A DNA stretch of 64,000 bases from a virus. The notes under the pieces were generated by a model. It was given only the letters and a program-made list of their open reading frames with translations, made no database searches and was not told the origin of the DNA. The stretch spans positions 1 through 64,000 of IMG/VR virus record IMGVR_UViG_3300042549_006197. One strand, written 5' to 3'. How positions within the stretch are numbered: the stretch's first letter is position 1; the number at the start of each line of letters is the position of its first letter. The translations under genes and the position numbers were made by a program. Below are positions 15,929 to 24,313 of this stretch, in pieces.

Positions 15929-16736
15929 AAGCAATACCCCTCAATTCATACTCCCAACGAACATCCGTGTTCATTCTTGGAGTTCCATTCGCTTCAATAA
16001 TCTGCCCAACAAATATTCCATATTCCATTGGTTCATGTTCCGGGAATGGCCTGTTATCTTGACCGATAGGATAGATTTCAGAAAGTTGATCTCTCACATT
16101 ACCAGTAATATAAGGAATCAAACCAACACCATACGCTTGATCGTGAGGAACATGATCTCCTGGTTGAGTAGTTGGTTGTCCAGAAGGTTGAGTATTAGAC
16201 CAATGATCATGACATACATGATCAAAAGCAATCATAGGCCACACATGTCTATGTAAAATAGATTGATCATCCTCTCTATTATTTTGATGTGGGACATCAA
16301 GATTCAATTTCCCATACCGCTGATGATAGAGAGTATTATTAATACCAAACATTCCTGCCATGATTGAATAACCATGATTATGACAGTCTCTCATAAGATG
16401 ACATGCCTTATCTGTGGTTAACCATTCATCAACAGCTCTACGCTCTCTCCAAGATAATCGACTATCACAATCTCGACTAATCCACACATCAACAGTGTCA
16501 TCCAGAAAAGGAAGGAATCTCCAATTCAATGCGTCATAAGCACTGTATCTTTGACGAAGATAAACTTCTGCATCATAATCTTTAAGTCTCCAAGTATACT
16601 CCTCTGGAGTATCCTGGTCCACATAAAATCTTGCTGTCCAATCAGGATAGATTTCTTTTGCAAGTCTTGCGTTTTCTACCGCACCTTCGCAATAAAGTGG
16701 ATTAGAACCAAAGAGACTAAACGTTATCAGACGCAT
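15921..16736 (-). CDS. Glycosyltransferase-like protein
   Basis: 271 residues from MRLITFSLFGSN (ATG 16736 behind GGAG; earlier in-frame codons lie in the upstream gene). It has a nucleotide-sugar transferase look: TARFYVDQDTPEEY and VDVWISRDCDSRLSWRERRAVDEWL, where DCDSR would be the DxD metal-donor site. Family not named with confidence; similar proteins occur with capsule and glycan genes. Overlaps the methyltransferase stop by 20 bases. Confidence 0.7.
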   Translation of the reverse strand: MRLITFSLFGSNPLYCEGAVENARLAKEIYPDWTARFYVDQDTPEEYTWRLKDYDAEVYLRQRYSAYDALNWRFLPFLDDTVDVWISRDCDSRLSWRERRAVDEWLTTDKACHLMRDCHNHGYSIMAGMFGINNTLYHQRYGKLNLDVPHQNNREDDQSILHRHVWPMIAFDHVCHDHWSNTQPSGQPTTQPGDHVPHDQAYGVGLIPYITGNVRDQLSEIYPIGQDNRPFPEHEPMEYGIFVGQIIEANGTPRMNTDVRWEYELRGIAYE

Positions 16737-17313
16737 ACCACGCTCCATAATAACAATCAGATGAATGAAATCCTCCTTCAGATCCACCACTAAAAATTTT
16801 TCCAAAGTCACCTAAAACATCAGTAAAAGTTTCTTTAGTGATGAAGTGTGGGTGTGCTTCATCAGTTGCACTTCCAATACTTTCAAAAACTCTAATTACC
16901 TTTGAGGTTTTCTTTGCGAGTTCGAGTTGTTCTTGTGGGTCAAGTACGTGCTGAACGACATTGAAGAACCAAGTCTCATCAACTTGTTCTTCAATCTCAA
17001 GATCTTCATAAGGTGCTGCGATAATTTCTACTCCAATTGCTTCATAGTCCCGACGAATCTCAGCAGGCCAACGATCAATCAATGGTTCTACAATAATTCC
17101 TCTTTTAAAGTTGCCTTCAGTTAGAAGGATAGAACCCCTTGGGCCGGCACCAACTTCAACAATAACTTTATCTTTAAAGTCTTCTTTATAATCAAATTCA
17201 AGATATTTTGCAATGATTGAAGATGCATGATTATATGCTTCTCTACTTAAATCTTGATGATGTGAAAACTCCGTAGTTTGTGCCACATCCCACCTATCAA
17301 TATCAATTCGCAT
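16717..17313 (-). CDS. SAM-dependent methyltransferase
   Basis: 198 residues from MRIDIDRWDVAQ (ATG 17313, inside the end of the previous gene). The Rossmann motif VIVEVGAGPRGSILL (about residues 45-59) binds S-adenosylmethionine, followed by acidic GIIVEPLIDRW and DETWFFNVVQHVLDP. In this operon the likely substrate is a sugar or glycan hydroxyl; this is inferred from context only. Confidence 0.82.
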   Translation of the reverse strand: MRIDIDRWDVAQTTEFSHHQDLSREAYNHASSIIAKYLEFDYKEDFKDKVIVEVGAGPRGSILLTEGNFKRGIIVEPLIDRWPAEIRRDYEAIGVEIIAAPYEDLEIEEQVDETWFFNVVQHVLDPQEQLELAKKTSKVIRVFESIGSATDEAHPHFITKETFTDVLGDFGKIFSGGSEGGFHSSDCYYGAWYASDNV

Positions 17314-18127
17314 AAGGTAACTCTCGATGTTCAACAATTCTTCTGGTATTTATCAGATCTTTATGACGCTCATAAAAGATCTTACTATTTTTATGGTGCG
17401 CTTTTAAAAGCCATGGAGCAGGAGATCCCGTTTCCACTCGTGTTCCCCCCCAACAATCTTCACTTTCATAATCAATCCAATATGCACCTACAACTTTTCC
17501 AAGTTGTTTGTATGCTCGATAACAGAGATCATGATCATCCATATCCTGAGGTTCAAATGCTTCATCAAGATAATCCAATTTCTTAAGATCATCATGATCA
17601 ATCATCAACGGACCACGATTTACAGAACACCTAACAGCAAATACATCACGAGGTAGTGTATGTTTACGATCAGCATGATCTACATGATTGACAATATCAC
17701 ACCAACAATCATCAAGATCCTCTTCCATCCTCAAATGTTTTGAGTCTGGATTGAATACCCAATTATGTGCAGTTCTGGAGGTCACTGCAAATACATCATC
17801 AAAAGCTCTGAAGGGTTTTTCTAATCTTTTATTCCAATCTTGCTCCTTGATAATCATATCATCTTGAACGATGATAATCTTATCACCCTCAGCATTTTTC
17901 ATGCCAAGATTATTTGCCTTTGTTTCAAAAACATTTGGCGCATGAAGAAATTTTCTTTTAACAGGAGTACCACTCAGAGAGTCCCAGATAATCTTTTCAG
18001 AATTATCTGTGCATCCATCAATCACCACAATTAACTCATAAGGTTCTGCAGTATACTTGTAGATACCTTCGATGACTCGCTCAATCAACCAGTCTTTATT
18101 GTGGACTGTAAGAATAATACTATGCAT
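17303..18127 (-). CDS. Family 2 glycosyltransferase
   Basis: GT-A fold transferase, 274 residues from MHSIILTVHNKDW; a second ATG at 18142 adds five residues. Motifs SIILTVHNKDWLI, LIVVIDGCTDNSEK and IIIVQDDM (DxD) are classic GT2, and DMDDHDLCYRAYKQLG with DCWGGTRVE supply the acceptor-side acidic residues. Cytoplasmic; donor unknown. Confidence 0.92.
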   Translation of the reverse strand: MHSIILTVHNKDWLIERVIEGIYKYTAEPYELIVVIDGCTDNSEKIIWDSLSGTPVKRKFLHAPNVFETKANNLGMKNAEGDKIIIVQDDMIIKEQDWNKRLEKPFRAFDDVFAVTSRTAHNWVFNPDSKHLRMEEDLDDCWCDIVNHVDHADRKHTLPRDVFAVRCSVNRGPLMIDHDDLKKLDYLDEAFEPQDMDDHDLCYRAYKQLGKVVGAYWIDYESEDCWGGTRVETGSPAPWLLKAHHKNSKIFYERHKDLINTRRIVEHRELPYAN

Positions 18128-18860
18128 CTTCTTTAATTGCATTTAAGAACTGATCGATCTGACGACCAAATCCTACACCGCCACGTTCATACCAGTAATC
18201 ATAATCACATTCGACATAATTACGAAACTCATGGCCTCCAACAGTCAAACCATCTCGAATTGCAAGATTAGTCAGAACACTTTGATCGTTTCTGTGTGCA
18301 ACAAAACCTTCCAGTTCTTCACCTTCCACACTTGGATCATTGTTAATGATGCGAGGATCTAAACAATATTTTTGCCATTCAGCAATCATTTCTCTTGTTT
18401 TGTCAGTGACTTTCCAGACCATAAAACCACATTCAAGTTGACGCTCATTCCAATAGTCTTCCTCATCACAATCCATTAGAATAAAACAGTCGCGTTTAGT
18501 ATACTGACCGTTCATATTGTTGCTGATTAACAACATTGAAATGTCATCCGTATCATTCATCTCCTTCTCAACATACAGTCTCAAACCAGGAGAGAACATA
18601 TCACCACAGTCACAGTAGAGAACATAATCTCCGTCTGCAGCGTGTTCCATTGCTTGCGAAATGACATAGGGTTTCCATGCCCACCACCCAGCTCCAACTG
18701 GAGCATCAAGAAGTTCTTTATTCTCAGCATAAAAATCTGTGGTTTCTAACCATTCCCGATTATATGCATGATGACAAAATTCTTCCTCATGAATATCATG
18801 AAGATACTTTTGTTTGTCTAAAAACTTTTCGTTTGCAAATGTTACCAAATGCCAAGTCAT
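18120..18860 (-). CDS. Glycosyltransferase-like protein
   Basis: 246 residues starting MTWHLVTFANEKF. Motifs VGAGWWAWKPYVISQAM and GDYVLYCDCGDMF (a DxD-like site) suggest a nucleotide-sugar transferase of a type seen in capsule clusters. No membrane segment. Overlaps the preceding stop by four bases (ATGA) and is flanked by transferases, which supports the call; donor and acceptor are unknown. Confidence 0.7.
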   Translation of the reverse strand: MTWHLVTFANEKFLDKQKYLHDIHEEEFCHHAYNREWLETTDFYAENKELLDAPVGAGWWAWKPYVISQAMEHAADGDYVLYCDCGDMFSPGLRLYVEKEMNDTDDISMLLISNNMNGQYTKRDCFILMDCDEEDYWNERQLECGFMVWKVTDKTREMIAEWQKYCLDPRIINNDPSVEGEELEGFVAHRNDQSVLTNLAIRDGLTVGGHEFRNYVECDYDYWYERGGVGFGRQIDQFLNAIKEDA

Positions 18861-19735
18861 TTTAGTCTCTCCCTAACGTAATCTTGGTTCTCGTAGTATT
18901 CGATCAGTTGTTCTTTTGAAAGTGTTTTTAAGTATTCCCACAAAGCATTATTATTTTGCATATGTGGATTATGGAACCAAGAGTTTTGAGTTCTTTGATG
19001 TTCCAGATGATACGCATGATTATCTACTCTACCAATATTATACCCTAAAGTTTGCCATCTGTGGTGCCGTTCACAATCTTCTGGAGCATATGCAATAAAA
19101 CCTTCGTTCTCCAGATATCCATCCATATAAACTTTGCGGTTGAAGAACTGTACCATTCCATATTCAGCCCAACCTTCTCCTTGGTTGCTTGGATAGTAGA
19201 AGAATCGATCATCAAAACAGGTTGAATCATATTCTTTGATAAAGCGAGATACAAACTCATCTTTCTCAAAGTTGTCCATATCATCTTGAGTTTCAATCGT
19301 AAACCCAAGATTTACTTTGCGCTCTCCGTGATTGCCATAACGATATGGATAAACTACATCATACTCACCCTGGAGCATTTCTACAACTTTGGTATAAGTA
19401 TCTAATGGGAGAAGAAGATCAGTATCATAGTTGACCACAATATCACACTTGGATCCCATGATCATATCGTTAAGAACCTTTGTACGATGAAATGCATCAT
19501 CCGTCCGAGTTTCTTCTTCAAAGATAAAGTTTAAATTAGTAGTGTCAACCAATCTTTTAATGATGGGAAGTGCATAAGTTTCAAACCTACGCTCAGAATC
19601 TACTTCTTTGATTGTGACAGTGCAGTCAAAGTGATGTAAAAGATAAGACGTAGAAAGGATTACATTCCTCAAACGATCTCCAGTATCAATTCTTAATGGG
19701 ACAATAAAGTCCACATTTTTCAAATCAGTTTTCAT
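18857..19735 (-). CDS. GT2-like (chondroitin-synthase-type) glycosyltransferase
   Basis: 292 residues. FIVPLRIDTGDRLRN opens the GT-A fold; DIVVNYDTDLLLP carries the DxD; GWAEYGMVQFFNRKVYMDGY and YAPEDCERHHRWQTLG match the C-terminal galactosyltransferase region of bifunctional synthases (the E-D-x-E/R acceptor motif). Probably adds a hexose or hexosamine. Overlaps the previous GT11 gene by 11 bases. Confidence 0.85.
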   Translation of the reverse strand: MKTDLKNVDFIVPLRIDTGDRLRNVILSTSYLLHHFDCTVTIKEVDSERRFETYALPIIKRLVDTTNLNFIFEEETRTDDAFHRTKVLNDMIMGSKCDIVVNYDTDLLLPLDTYTKVVEMLQGEYDVVYPYRYGNHGERKVNLGFTIETQDDMDNFEKDEFVSRFIKEYDSTCFDDRFFYYPSNQGEGWAEYGMVQFFNRKVYMDGYLENEGFIAYAPEDCERHHRWQTLGYNIGRVDNHAYHLEHQRTQNSWFHNPHMQNNNALWEYLKTLSKEQLIEYYENQDYVRERLK

Positions 19736-20534
19736 TTACCATACTCCATTCTTCTGGGAATAAATCCTTCGTTAATTTATCTGCATTATTAGGTCCAAAC
19801 CATTTTGATGGATAGACAACTTTCTTATCTTTGTTTCTAGAAAGCCATGCACCCCACCAAGAGAATGTGGAGTTAGCAATAATAAAATCAGAACACATTG
19901 ACATCAAACACAAGTCCACATAAGAACTGCCGCTTTCACATACGGAAAATCTATCTGATGAAAACAGTTCTTGTTCCTTACACCAGACAGGATCATCAGA
20001 AAAGATAACTACGTTTTGATCTTCAGGAAACTCTTTCAAAGCATTCTCATAATATTTCATAGACAAATTATGATGATTTAAAGAGTTAATTAAAAAATCT
20101 CCACGACGTATATGAAGTGCAATTGAACCCTGCATATAGGGTCTATGTGGTTCACATGCCTCTAGATATTCTCTTTTAAAAGTAAATTCATTTCGAATAT
20201 CTTCTTCAATATGCTTGAAGTATTTTTCAGATTGAAAGTATCCAATAATCGTCACATTGTCTGGACAATTATCAAGAATATCTTCATCAAAATGAAAATG
20301 CATTTCTGTTCTTGCACCATCAGCCAATAGATACCCAGTCTGTTGTGGTTGTATATCAAATACATCAAACAACTCAATTCTAAGAATGTTCCCTAGAGAG
20401 TCTTTGATTTTTTCTGAGTGATCTGGAATGGTATAACCATATCCACGTTTAGCAGCAATGCCCCTAATAGCAGCATACTGGAACATCTGGTTTCCCAGTT
20501 GTCCCATTCTACCAAGATAATTTAATCCAATCAT
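19725..20534 (-). CDS. GT11 alpha-1,2-fucosyltransferase-type enzyme (copy 2)
   Basis: 269 residues. Family hallmarks are GRMGQLGNQMFQYAAIRGIA at the N-terminus, ALHIRRGDFL (the HxRRGD GDP-binding motif) and STFSWWGAWLS with YPSKWFGP at the C-terminus. GT11 enzymes use GDP-L-fucose; here GDP-L-galactose made by the operon's epimerase is an attractive alternative donor. A tandem paralogue of the gene at 20509-21351, overlapping it by 26 bases. Confidence 0.93.
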   Translation of the reverse strand: MIGLNYLGRMGQLGNQMFQYAAIRGIAAKRGYGYTIPDHSEKIKDSLGNILRIELFDVFDIQPQQTGYLLADGARTEMHFHFDEDILDNCPDNVTIIGYFQSEKYFKHIEEDIRNEFTFKREYLEACEPHRPYMQGSIALHIRRGDFLINSLNHHNLSMKYYENALKEFPEDQNVVIFSDDPVWCKEQELFSSDRFSVCESGSSYVDLCLMSMCSDFIIANSTFSWWGAWLSRNKDKKVVYPSKWFGPNNADKLTKDLFPEEWSMVNEN

Positions 20535-21351
20535 CGGGAAGTAAATCTTTAGTGTCGTTATCTTTTAAAAGTTCTGGACCAAACCAGGGATCTGGTGCAA
20601 CCACAGGATTTGTACGATTCTTTTGTAACCATGCACCCCACCAGCTCAATGTGCTAGGAGAAATAATGGCACCATTACAAAGACTCATCAAACATAGATC
20701 AGTATAAGGGATAAAAGAGTTTCTGTAAACCCCATCACCTTCCATACACTTATGAGAATATTGTTGCACACTTTCATTAATTAAGAATCTTTCATCGGAG
20801 AAAAATTCTTGTTCCTTACACCATGCAACATCATCACTACAAATCAAAACCATTGCATTATCGTCAAAGTTCTCCAGAGCCTTACGATAATAATCAAATG
20901 TAGGAACTGGATGCAGATGCTCTCTACCTACATTGTCTCCACGACGAACATGAAGGAAGATGACATTATTAAACTGATCTATAAAGTCTTCACAAGGAAT
21001 TCGAATGTCATCAATGAATTCAAAGTCTTCACGAATTTCATCTTCAATATGCTTGAAGTATTTCTCAGACTGAAGATATCCATCCAGGTTTGTATTATCT
21101 GTAAAATTTTCAAAAAGATCTTCATCAAAATGAAAATGTGCCTCATCTCTAGTTGGATAAGGCACTTCACCAATATTTTTAAGATGCTTCAGTTTAAATG
21201 GATGGTGAATTCCATAGTTGGCAGTGCGACTACCATCCTCAGGAATACACCAATGATAACCATGCTTAGCTGCGATGCCACGTAAAGCGGCATATTGGAA
21301 GAGTTGATTTCCAAATCTTCCATTAATACCTAATCGATTATAACCAATCAT
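20509..21351 (-). CDS. GT11 alpha-1,2-fucosyltransferase-type enzyme (copy 1)
   Basis: 280 residues. NGRFGNQLFQYAALRGIAAK, FLHVRRGDNVG and STLSWWGAWLQ are the GT11 motifs, in the same order as the downstream copy. The two copies share local wording (RGIAAKxGY, DEDxxxN, GYxQSEKYFKHIE), so they arose by duplication. Its start overlaps the UDP-sugar dehydrogenase stop (ATGA). Confidence 0.93.
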   Translation of the reverse strand: MIGYNRLGINGRFGNQLFQYAALRGIAAKHGYHWCIPEDGSRTANYGIHHPFKLKHLKNIGEVPYPTRDEAHFHFDEDLFENFTDNTNLDGYLQSEKYFKHIEDEIREDFEFIDDIRIPCEDFIDQFNNVIFLHVRRGDNVGREHLHPVPTFDYYRKALENFDDNAMVLICSDDVAWCKEQEFFSDERFLINESVQQYSHKCMEGDGVYRNSFIPYTDLCLMSLCNGAIISPSTLSWWGAWLQKNRTNPVVAPDPWFGPELLKDNDTKDLLPDDWIKLSW

Positions 21352-22463
21352 AACTCAATCCAGAATACTTCTTCGTTAGGAATACCAAAGATAATTCTAT
21401 CATCACATTGAGATTTTACATAGTCCTCAACGACATAAACCCTATAACCGTGATTCAAAAGGTTCAAGCACAGACGATATTGCTGACTCTCAGTAATGAT
21501 ATCTGTTCCTTCTTTGTAGGAAACATAATGAAATGCAAAAGGAAGATTCCTTTCATTCTTCTTCATGAAATAGTTCGTGAGGAAGATTGCATGTTCATCA
21601 TTAAAATTATCAGTTGTATATCCAAGGTTATAAACGAGACCCATCTTCTTAGCGAAAGATGCAAAAGAGCGATTGTCTCTTGGCAGACATGGACCACCAT
21701 ACCCATAACCATACTTAAGGAACTTTCTTCCTACTCGACTGTCATCACCGATAGCACCAAGGACTGTATCAATCTCATCTTCAAGGCCAGCGAGAGTCAT
21801 AACTTCGCCAAGCATATTTGCATAACTGATCTTGGTGGTAAGGAAACAGTTCGTTGCAAGTTTTACAATCTCTGCTGCCTTTGTAGACATGAAGTTAATC
21901 TTTGGTTCGGTTACCTGAATTGCATGATACATTTCAGATAATTTATCATACACATCATTATTGTAACCTCCAATCAGAACCATATCAGCTCTTTGAAGAT
22001 CTCGAACGATTGTTCCTTGTGCAATGAACTCTGGATTATAAAATACATTGACTCCACATTCATCTAATGCATCTTGGAATGAATCACAGTCTCCTGGATT
22101 TGTGGTGCATCCAACGATCAGAGTTTTACCTTCAACAGAAAACTCTGCATTTTGGAAATCCTTTACTACTTCCCACACAGCACTTACATCATAATCCCCA
22201 GAAGGAAGTGATGGTGTTGCAACAAGAGTAAAGATAAGATCACACTGTTTAATAACTTCTACGTTATCAACAACTGCCACAAAATTCTTAGCATCATCAA
22301 GCAGTTCTTCTACTTGAGGCTCATTAGTGGTAATGACTCTATTGTTCAGACCGTCAACATAATCGTGGCGGCAATCAGAAACGATAACATCATAACCTGC
22401 TTTTTCCAGAAGAAGAGCAAGGCAGATACCAAGTCTGCCTGCTCCGATGACTCCAATTTTCAT
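21348..22463 (-). CDS. UDP-glucose / GDP-mannose 6-dehydrogenase family
   Basis: Oxidises the C6 hydroxyl of a nucleotide sugar to a uronic acid with two NAD+, 371 residues. N-terminal Rossmann loop MKIGVIGAGRLG, central TNEP and NPEF(I)AQG, Lys201 and Asn205 in AAEIVKLATNCF, and catalytic Cys259 in YGYGGPCLPRDN. The C-terminal domain is shorter than in host enzymes (usually 430 or more). Substrate (UDP-glucose against GDP-mannose or UDP-HexNAc) cannot be told from sequence. It consumes NAD supplied in part by the adjacent NadE. Confidence 0.9.
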   Translation of the reverse strand: MKIGVIGAGRLGICLALLLEKAGYDVIVSDCRHDYVDGLNNRVITTNEPQVEELLDDAKNFVAVVDNVEVIKQCDLIFTLVATPSLPSGDYDVSAVWEVVKDFQNAEFSVEGKTLIVGCTTNPGDCDSFQDALDECGVNVFYNPEFIAQGTIVRDLQRADMVLIGGYNNDVYDKLSEMYHAIQVTEPKINFMSTKAAEIVKLATNCFLTTKISYANMLGEVMTLAGLEDEIDTVLGAIGDDSRVGRKFLKYGYGYGGPCLPRDNRSFASFAKKMGLVYNLGYTTDNFNDEHAIFLTNYFMKKNERNLPFAFHYVSYKEGTDIITESQQYRLCLNLLNHGYRVYVVEDYVKSQCDDRIIFGIPNEEVFWIEL

Positions 22464-23200
22464 AGTTTAAATGTGGGGATGGGTTCCATTTTATGTTTGT
22501 TTTGGGAGTTGAATTTTTGAAGAACTTCAACACCAGGACCAGTTCCGTACTCCATTGCTTCTTCCAGTTGAACATATGAAGCTCCAAGTTGATCTTCATC
22601 TGTTCTACCATCATCCCACAGACCATCTGTAGGAGCAGCGTTAATAATACGTTCGTCTACACCAAAGTGTTTGCCAAGTTCCCATACTTCAGTCTTATAC
22701 AGATCTGCGATAGGAGCAATGTCAACTCCCCCGTCACCATATTTAGTATAGAACCCGACACCATAATCTTCAACCTTGTTACCAGTACCCACTACAATAC
22801 CACCGACAGTTGTAGCAACTTGATAAAGAGTTACCATGCGAAGACGTGAACGACTGTTTGCAAGAGCGTGTTTGTCAGCACCAAATTCGCGCATGGTGAA
22901 TTCAAAGGTATTAAACACTTTTGAAAGATCAAACTTTTGAACTACAACGTTACTAAAGTTTGATTCAAGCCACTCAAGGTGAGCATCAGAAAGAGTTTCT
23001 TGTTCTTCCTTTTGATAGATTGGCATTCCCAGCGTGTACACAGGAAGACCAGTCTTAGCAGCAAGAGTTGATGACACTGCAGAGTCAATACCTCCAGAGA
23101 CACCAATAACAAATGCTTTAATATTAAATTGTTCTGCGTAGTCCTTTAACCAAGAAACGATACGTGTTTCAAGTTCAGAATAGTTTTCAATGCGGTTCAT
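22460..23200 (-). CDS. nadE: NH3-dependent NAD+ synthetase
   Basis: Final step of NAD synthesis: amidation of nicotinate adenine dinucleotide with ATP. 246 residues. The PP-loop SGGIDSAVS (35-43), GMPIYQKEEQE, LANSRSRLRMVTLY and GTGNKVEDYGVGFYTKYGDGG match the NadE catalytic domain; the glutaminase domain is absent, so ammonia is the nitrogen source. It sits between two NAD-using sugar enzymes, with ATGA overlaps on both sides. Confidence 0.95.
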   Translation of the reverse strand: MNRIENYSELETRIVSWLKDYAEQFNIKAFVIGVSGGIDSAVSSTLAAKTGLPVYTLGMPIYQKEEQETLSDAHLEWLESNFSNVVVQKFDLSKVFNTFEFTMREFGADKHALANSRSRLRMVTLYQVATTVGGIVVGTGNKVEDYGVGFYTKYGDGGVDIAPIADLYKTEVWELGKHFGVDERIINAAPTDGLWDDGRTDEDQLGASYVQLEEAMEYGTGPGVEVLQKFNSQNKHKMEPIPTFKL

Positions 23201-24258
23201 TGTTCAGCGTGTTTTTTCTCAATTTGTTCGTTAATCCATGCGTATGTTTTAGCAATACCCTCTTCGAGAGTCATGGAGTAGTCCCATCCTAACTTAGAAC
23301 GAATAAGATCGTTGTTACTATTGCGACCACGGACACCCAATGGTGCATTTAAAATATGTTCTTTATCAACATATTTGTTTGCTACCTTTGCAGCAGTATC
23401 CACAAGTTGATTGATAGTAACCATTTCTTCAGATCCAATATTCACTGGACCCATGAAATCACTTTCCATCATTCTACGGGTTGCTTCGATGCATTCATCG
23501 ATGTACAGGAAGGAACGAGTCTGTAAACCGTCTCCCCACACCTCGATTTTTCCTCCTGCGACTGGAAGATAGGCCACCTTGCGGCAGATTGCTGCGGGTG
23601 CTTTTTCTCTTCCACCTTCCCAGGTTCCTTCAGGACCAAAGATATTATGGTAGCGAGCGACCCGTACAGGGATGCCATGGTTACGGTTATAAGCGAAAAA
23701 GAGTCGCTCACTAAAAAGTTTTTCCCAACCGTACTCTGAGTCTGGAGCAGCAGGATATGCAGATTCTTCACGACAATCGGGATTATCGGGATCAAGTTGA
23801 TTATATTCTGGATACATACAAGCAGAACCAGAATAAAAAATCTTAGTTACATTTTTACCAAGGCGCTCGTTCATCTGACGCTGCATTTCAAGAATGTTCA
23901 GATTGATTGCGCAGGAGTTATGCATGATTTCTGCATCGTTTTCTCCAGTGAAAACGAAACCTGCTCCCCCCATATCAGCTGCAAACTGATAGATCTCATC
24001 AAATGGTTGAATATAACGATAAGGAACTGACTGATAAAAATTACCAGCATCTCCTTTCCATTCGAGAACACGAGCAACAAAATCTACATCGCGGAGATCT
24101 CCAACAACAAATTCATTTGCCTCTGTTTTGGAAAACTCAGGACGCTTAAGATCTACACCACGAACCCAATATCCTTCAGCTCGCAGTCTTTTTACCATGT
24201 GACTTCCAATGAAACCACCAGCACCAAGGACCAGTGCCTTCTTAACGTATTGACTCAT
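23197..24258 (-). CDS. GDP-mannose 3,5-epimerase-like enzyme
   Basis: SDR-family epimerase, 353 residues, closest in motif wording to plant GDP-mannose 3,5-epimerase, which makes GDP-L-galactose. Features are the NAD loop LGAGGFIGSH (11-20), AADMGGAGF, SGSACMYPE with Cys147, YGWEK with Tyr176 and Lys180, HNIFGPEGTWEGGREKAPAA, and GDGLQTRSFLYIDE. These parallel Cys145, Tyr174 and Lys178 of the Arabidopsis enzyme. First gene of the glycan operon, directly behind a consensus promoter. A related GDP- or NDP-sugar epimerase is the alternative. Confidence 0.9.
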   Translation of the reverse strand: MSQYVKKALVLGAGGFIGSHMVKRLRAEGYWVRGVDLKRPEFSKTEANEFVVGDLRDVDFVARVLEWKGDAGNFYQSVPYRYIQPFDEIYQFAADMGGAGFVFTGENDAEIMHNSCAINLNILEMQRQMNERLGKNVTKIFYSGSACMYPEYNQLDPDNPDCREESAYPAAPDSEYGWEKLFSERLFFAYNRNHGIPVRVARYHNIFGPEGTWEGGREKAPAAICRKVAYLPVAGGKIEVWGDGLQTRSFLYIDECIEATRRMMESDFMGPVNIGSEEMVTINQLVDTAAKVANKYVDKEHILNAPLGVRGRNSNNDLIRSKLGWDYSMTLEEGIAKTYAWINEQIEKKHAEQ

Positions 24259-24284
24259 AAAATTATTAATTGTTCTCTGTATAT

Positions 24285-24313
24285 ATCATACAGAAAAAGG
24301 AGGTTATTGTCAA
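24285..24313 (-). promoter_or_regulatory. sigma70-type promoter of the glycan operon
   Basis: TTGACA (24313-24308), 17 bases, TATGAT (24290-24285), giving a leader of about 20 bases to ATG 24258. The -35 overlaps the last codons of the upstream oxygenase gene. No other promoter or terminator was seen within the 11.3 kb operon. Confidence 0.9.
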
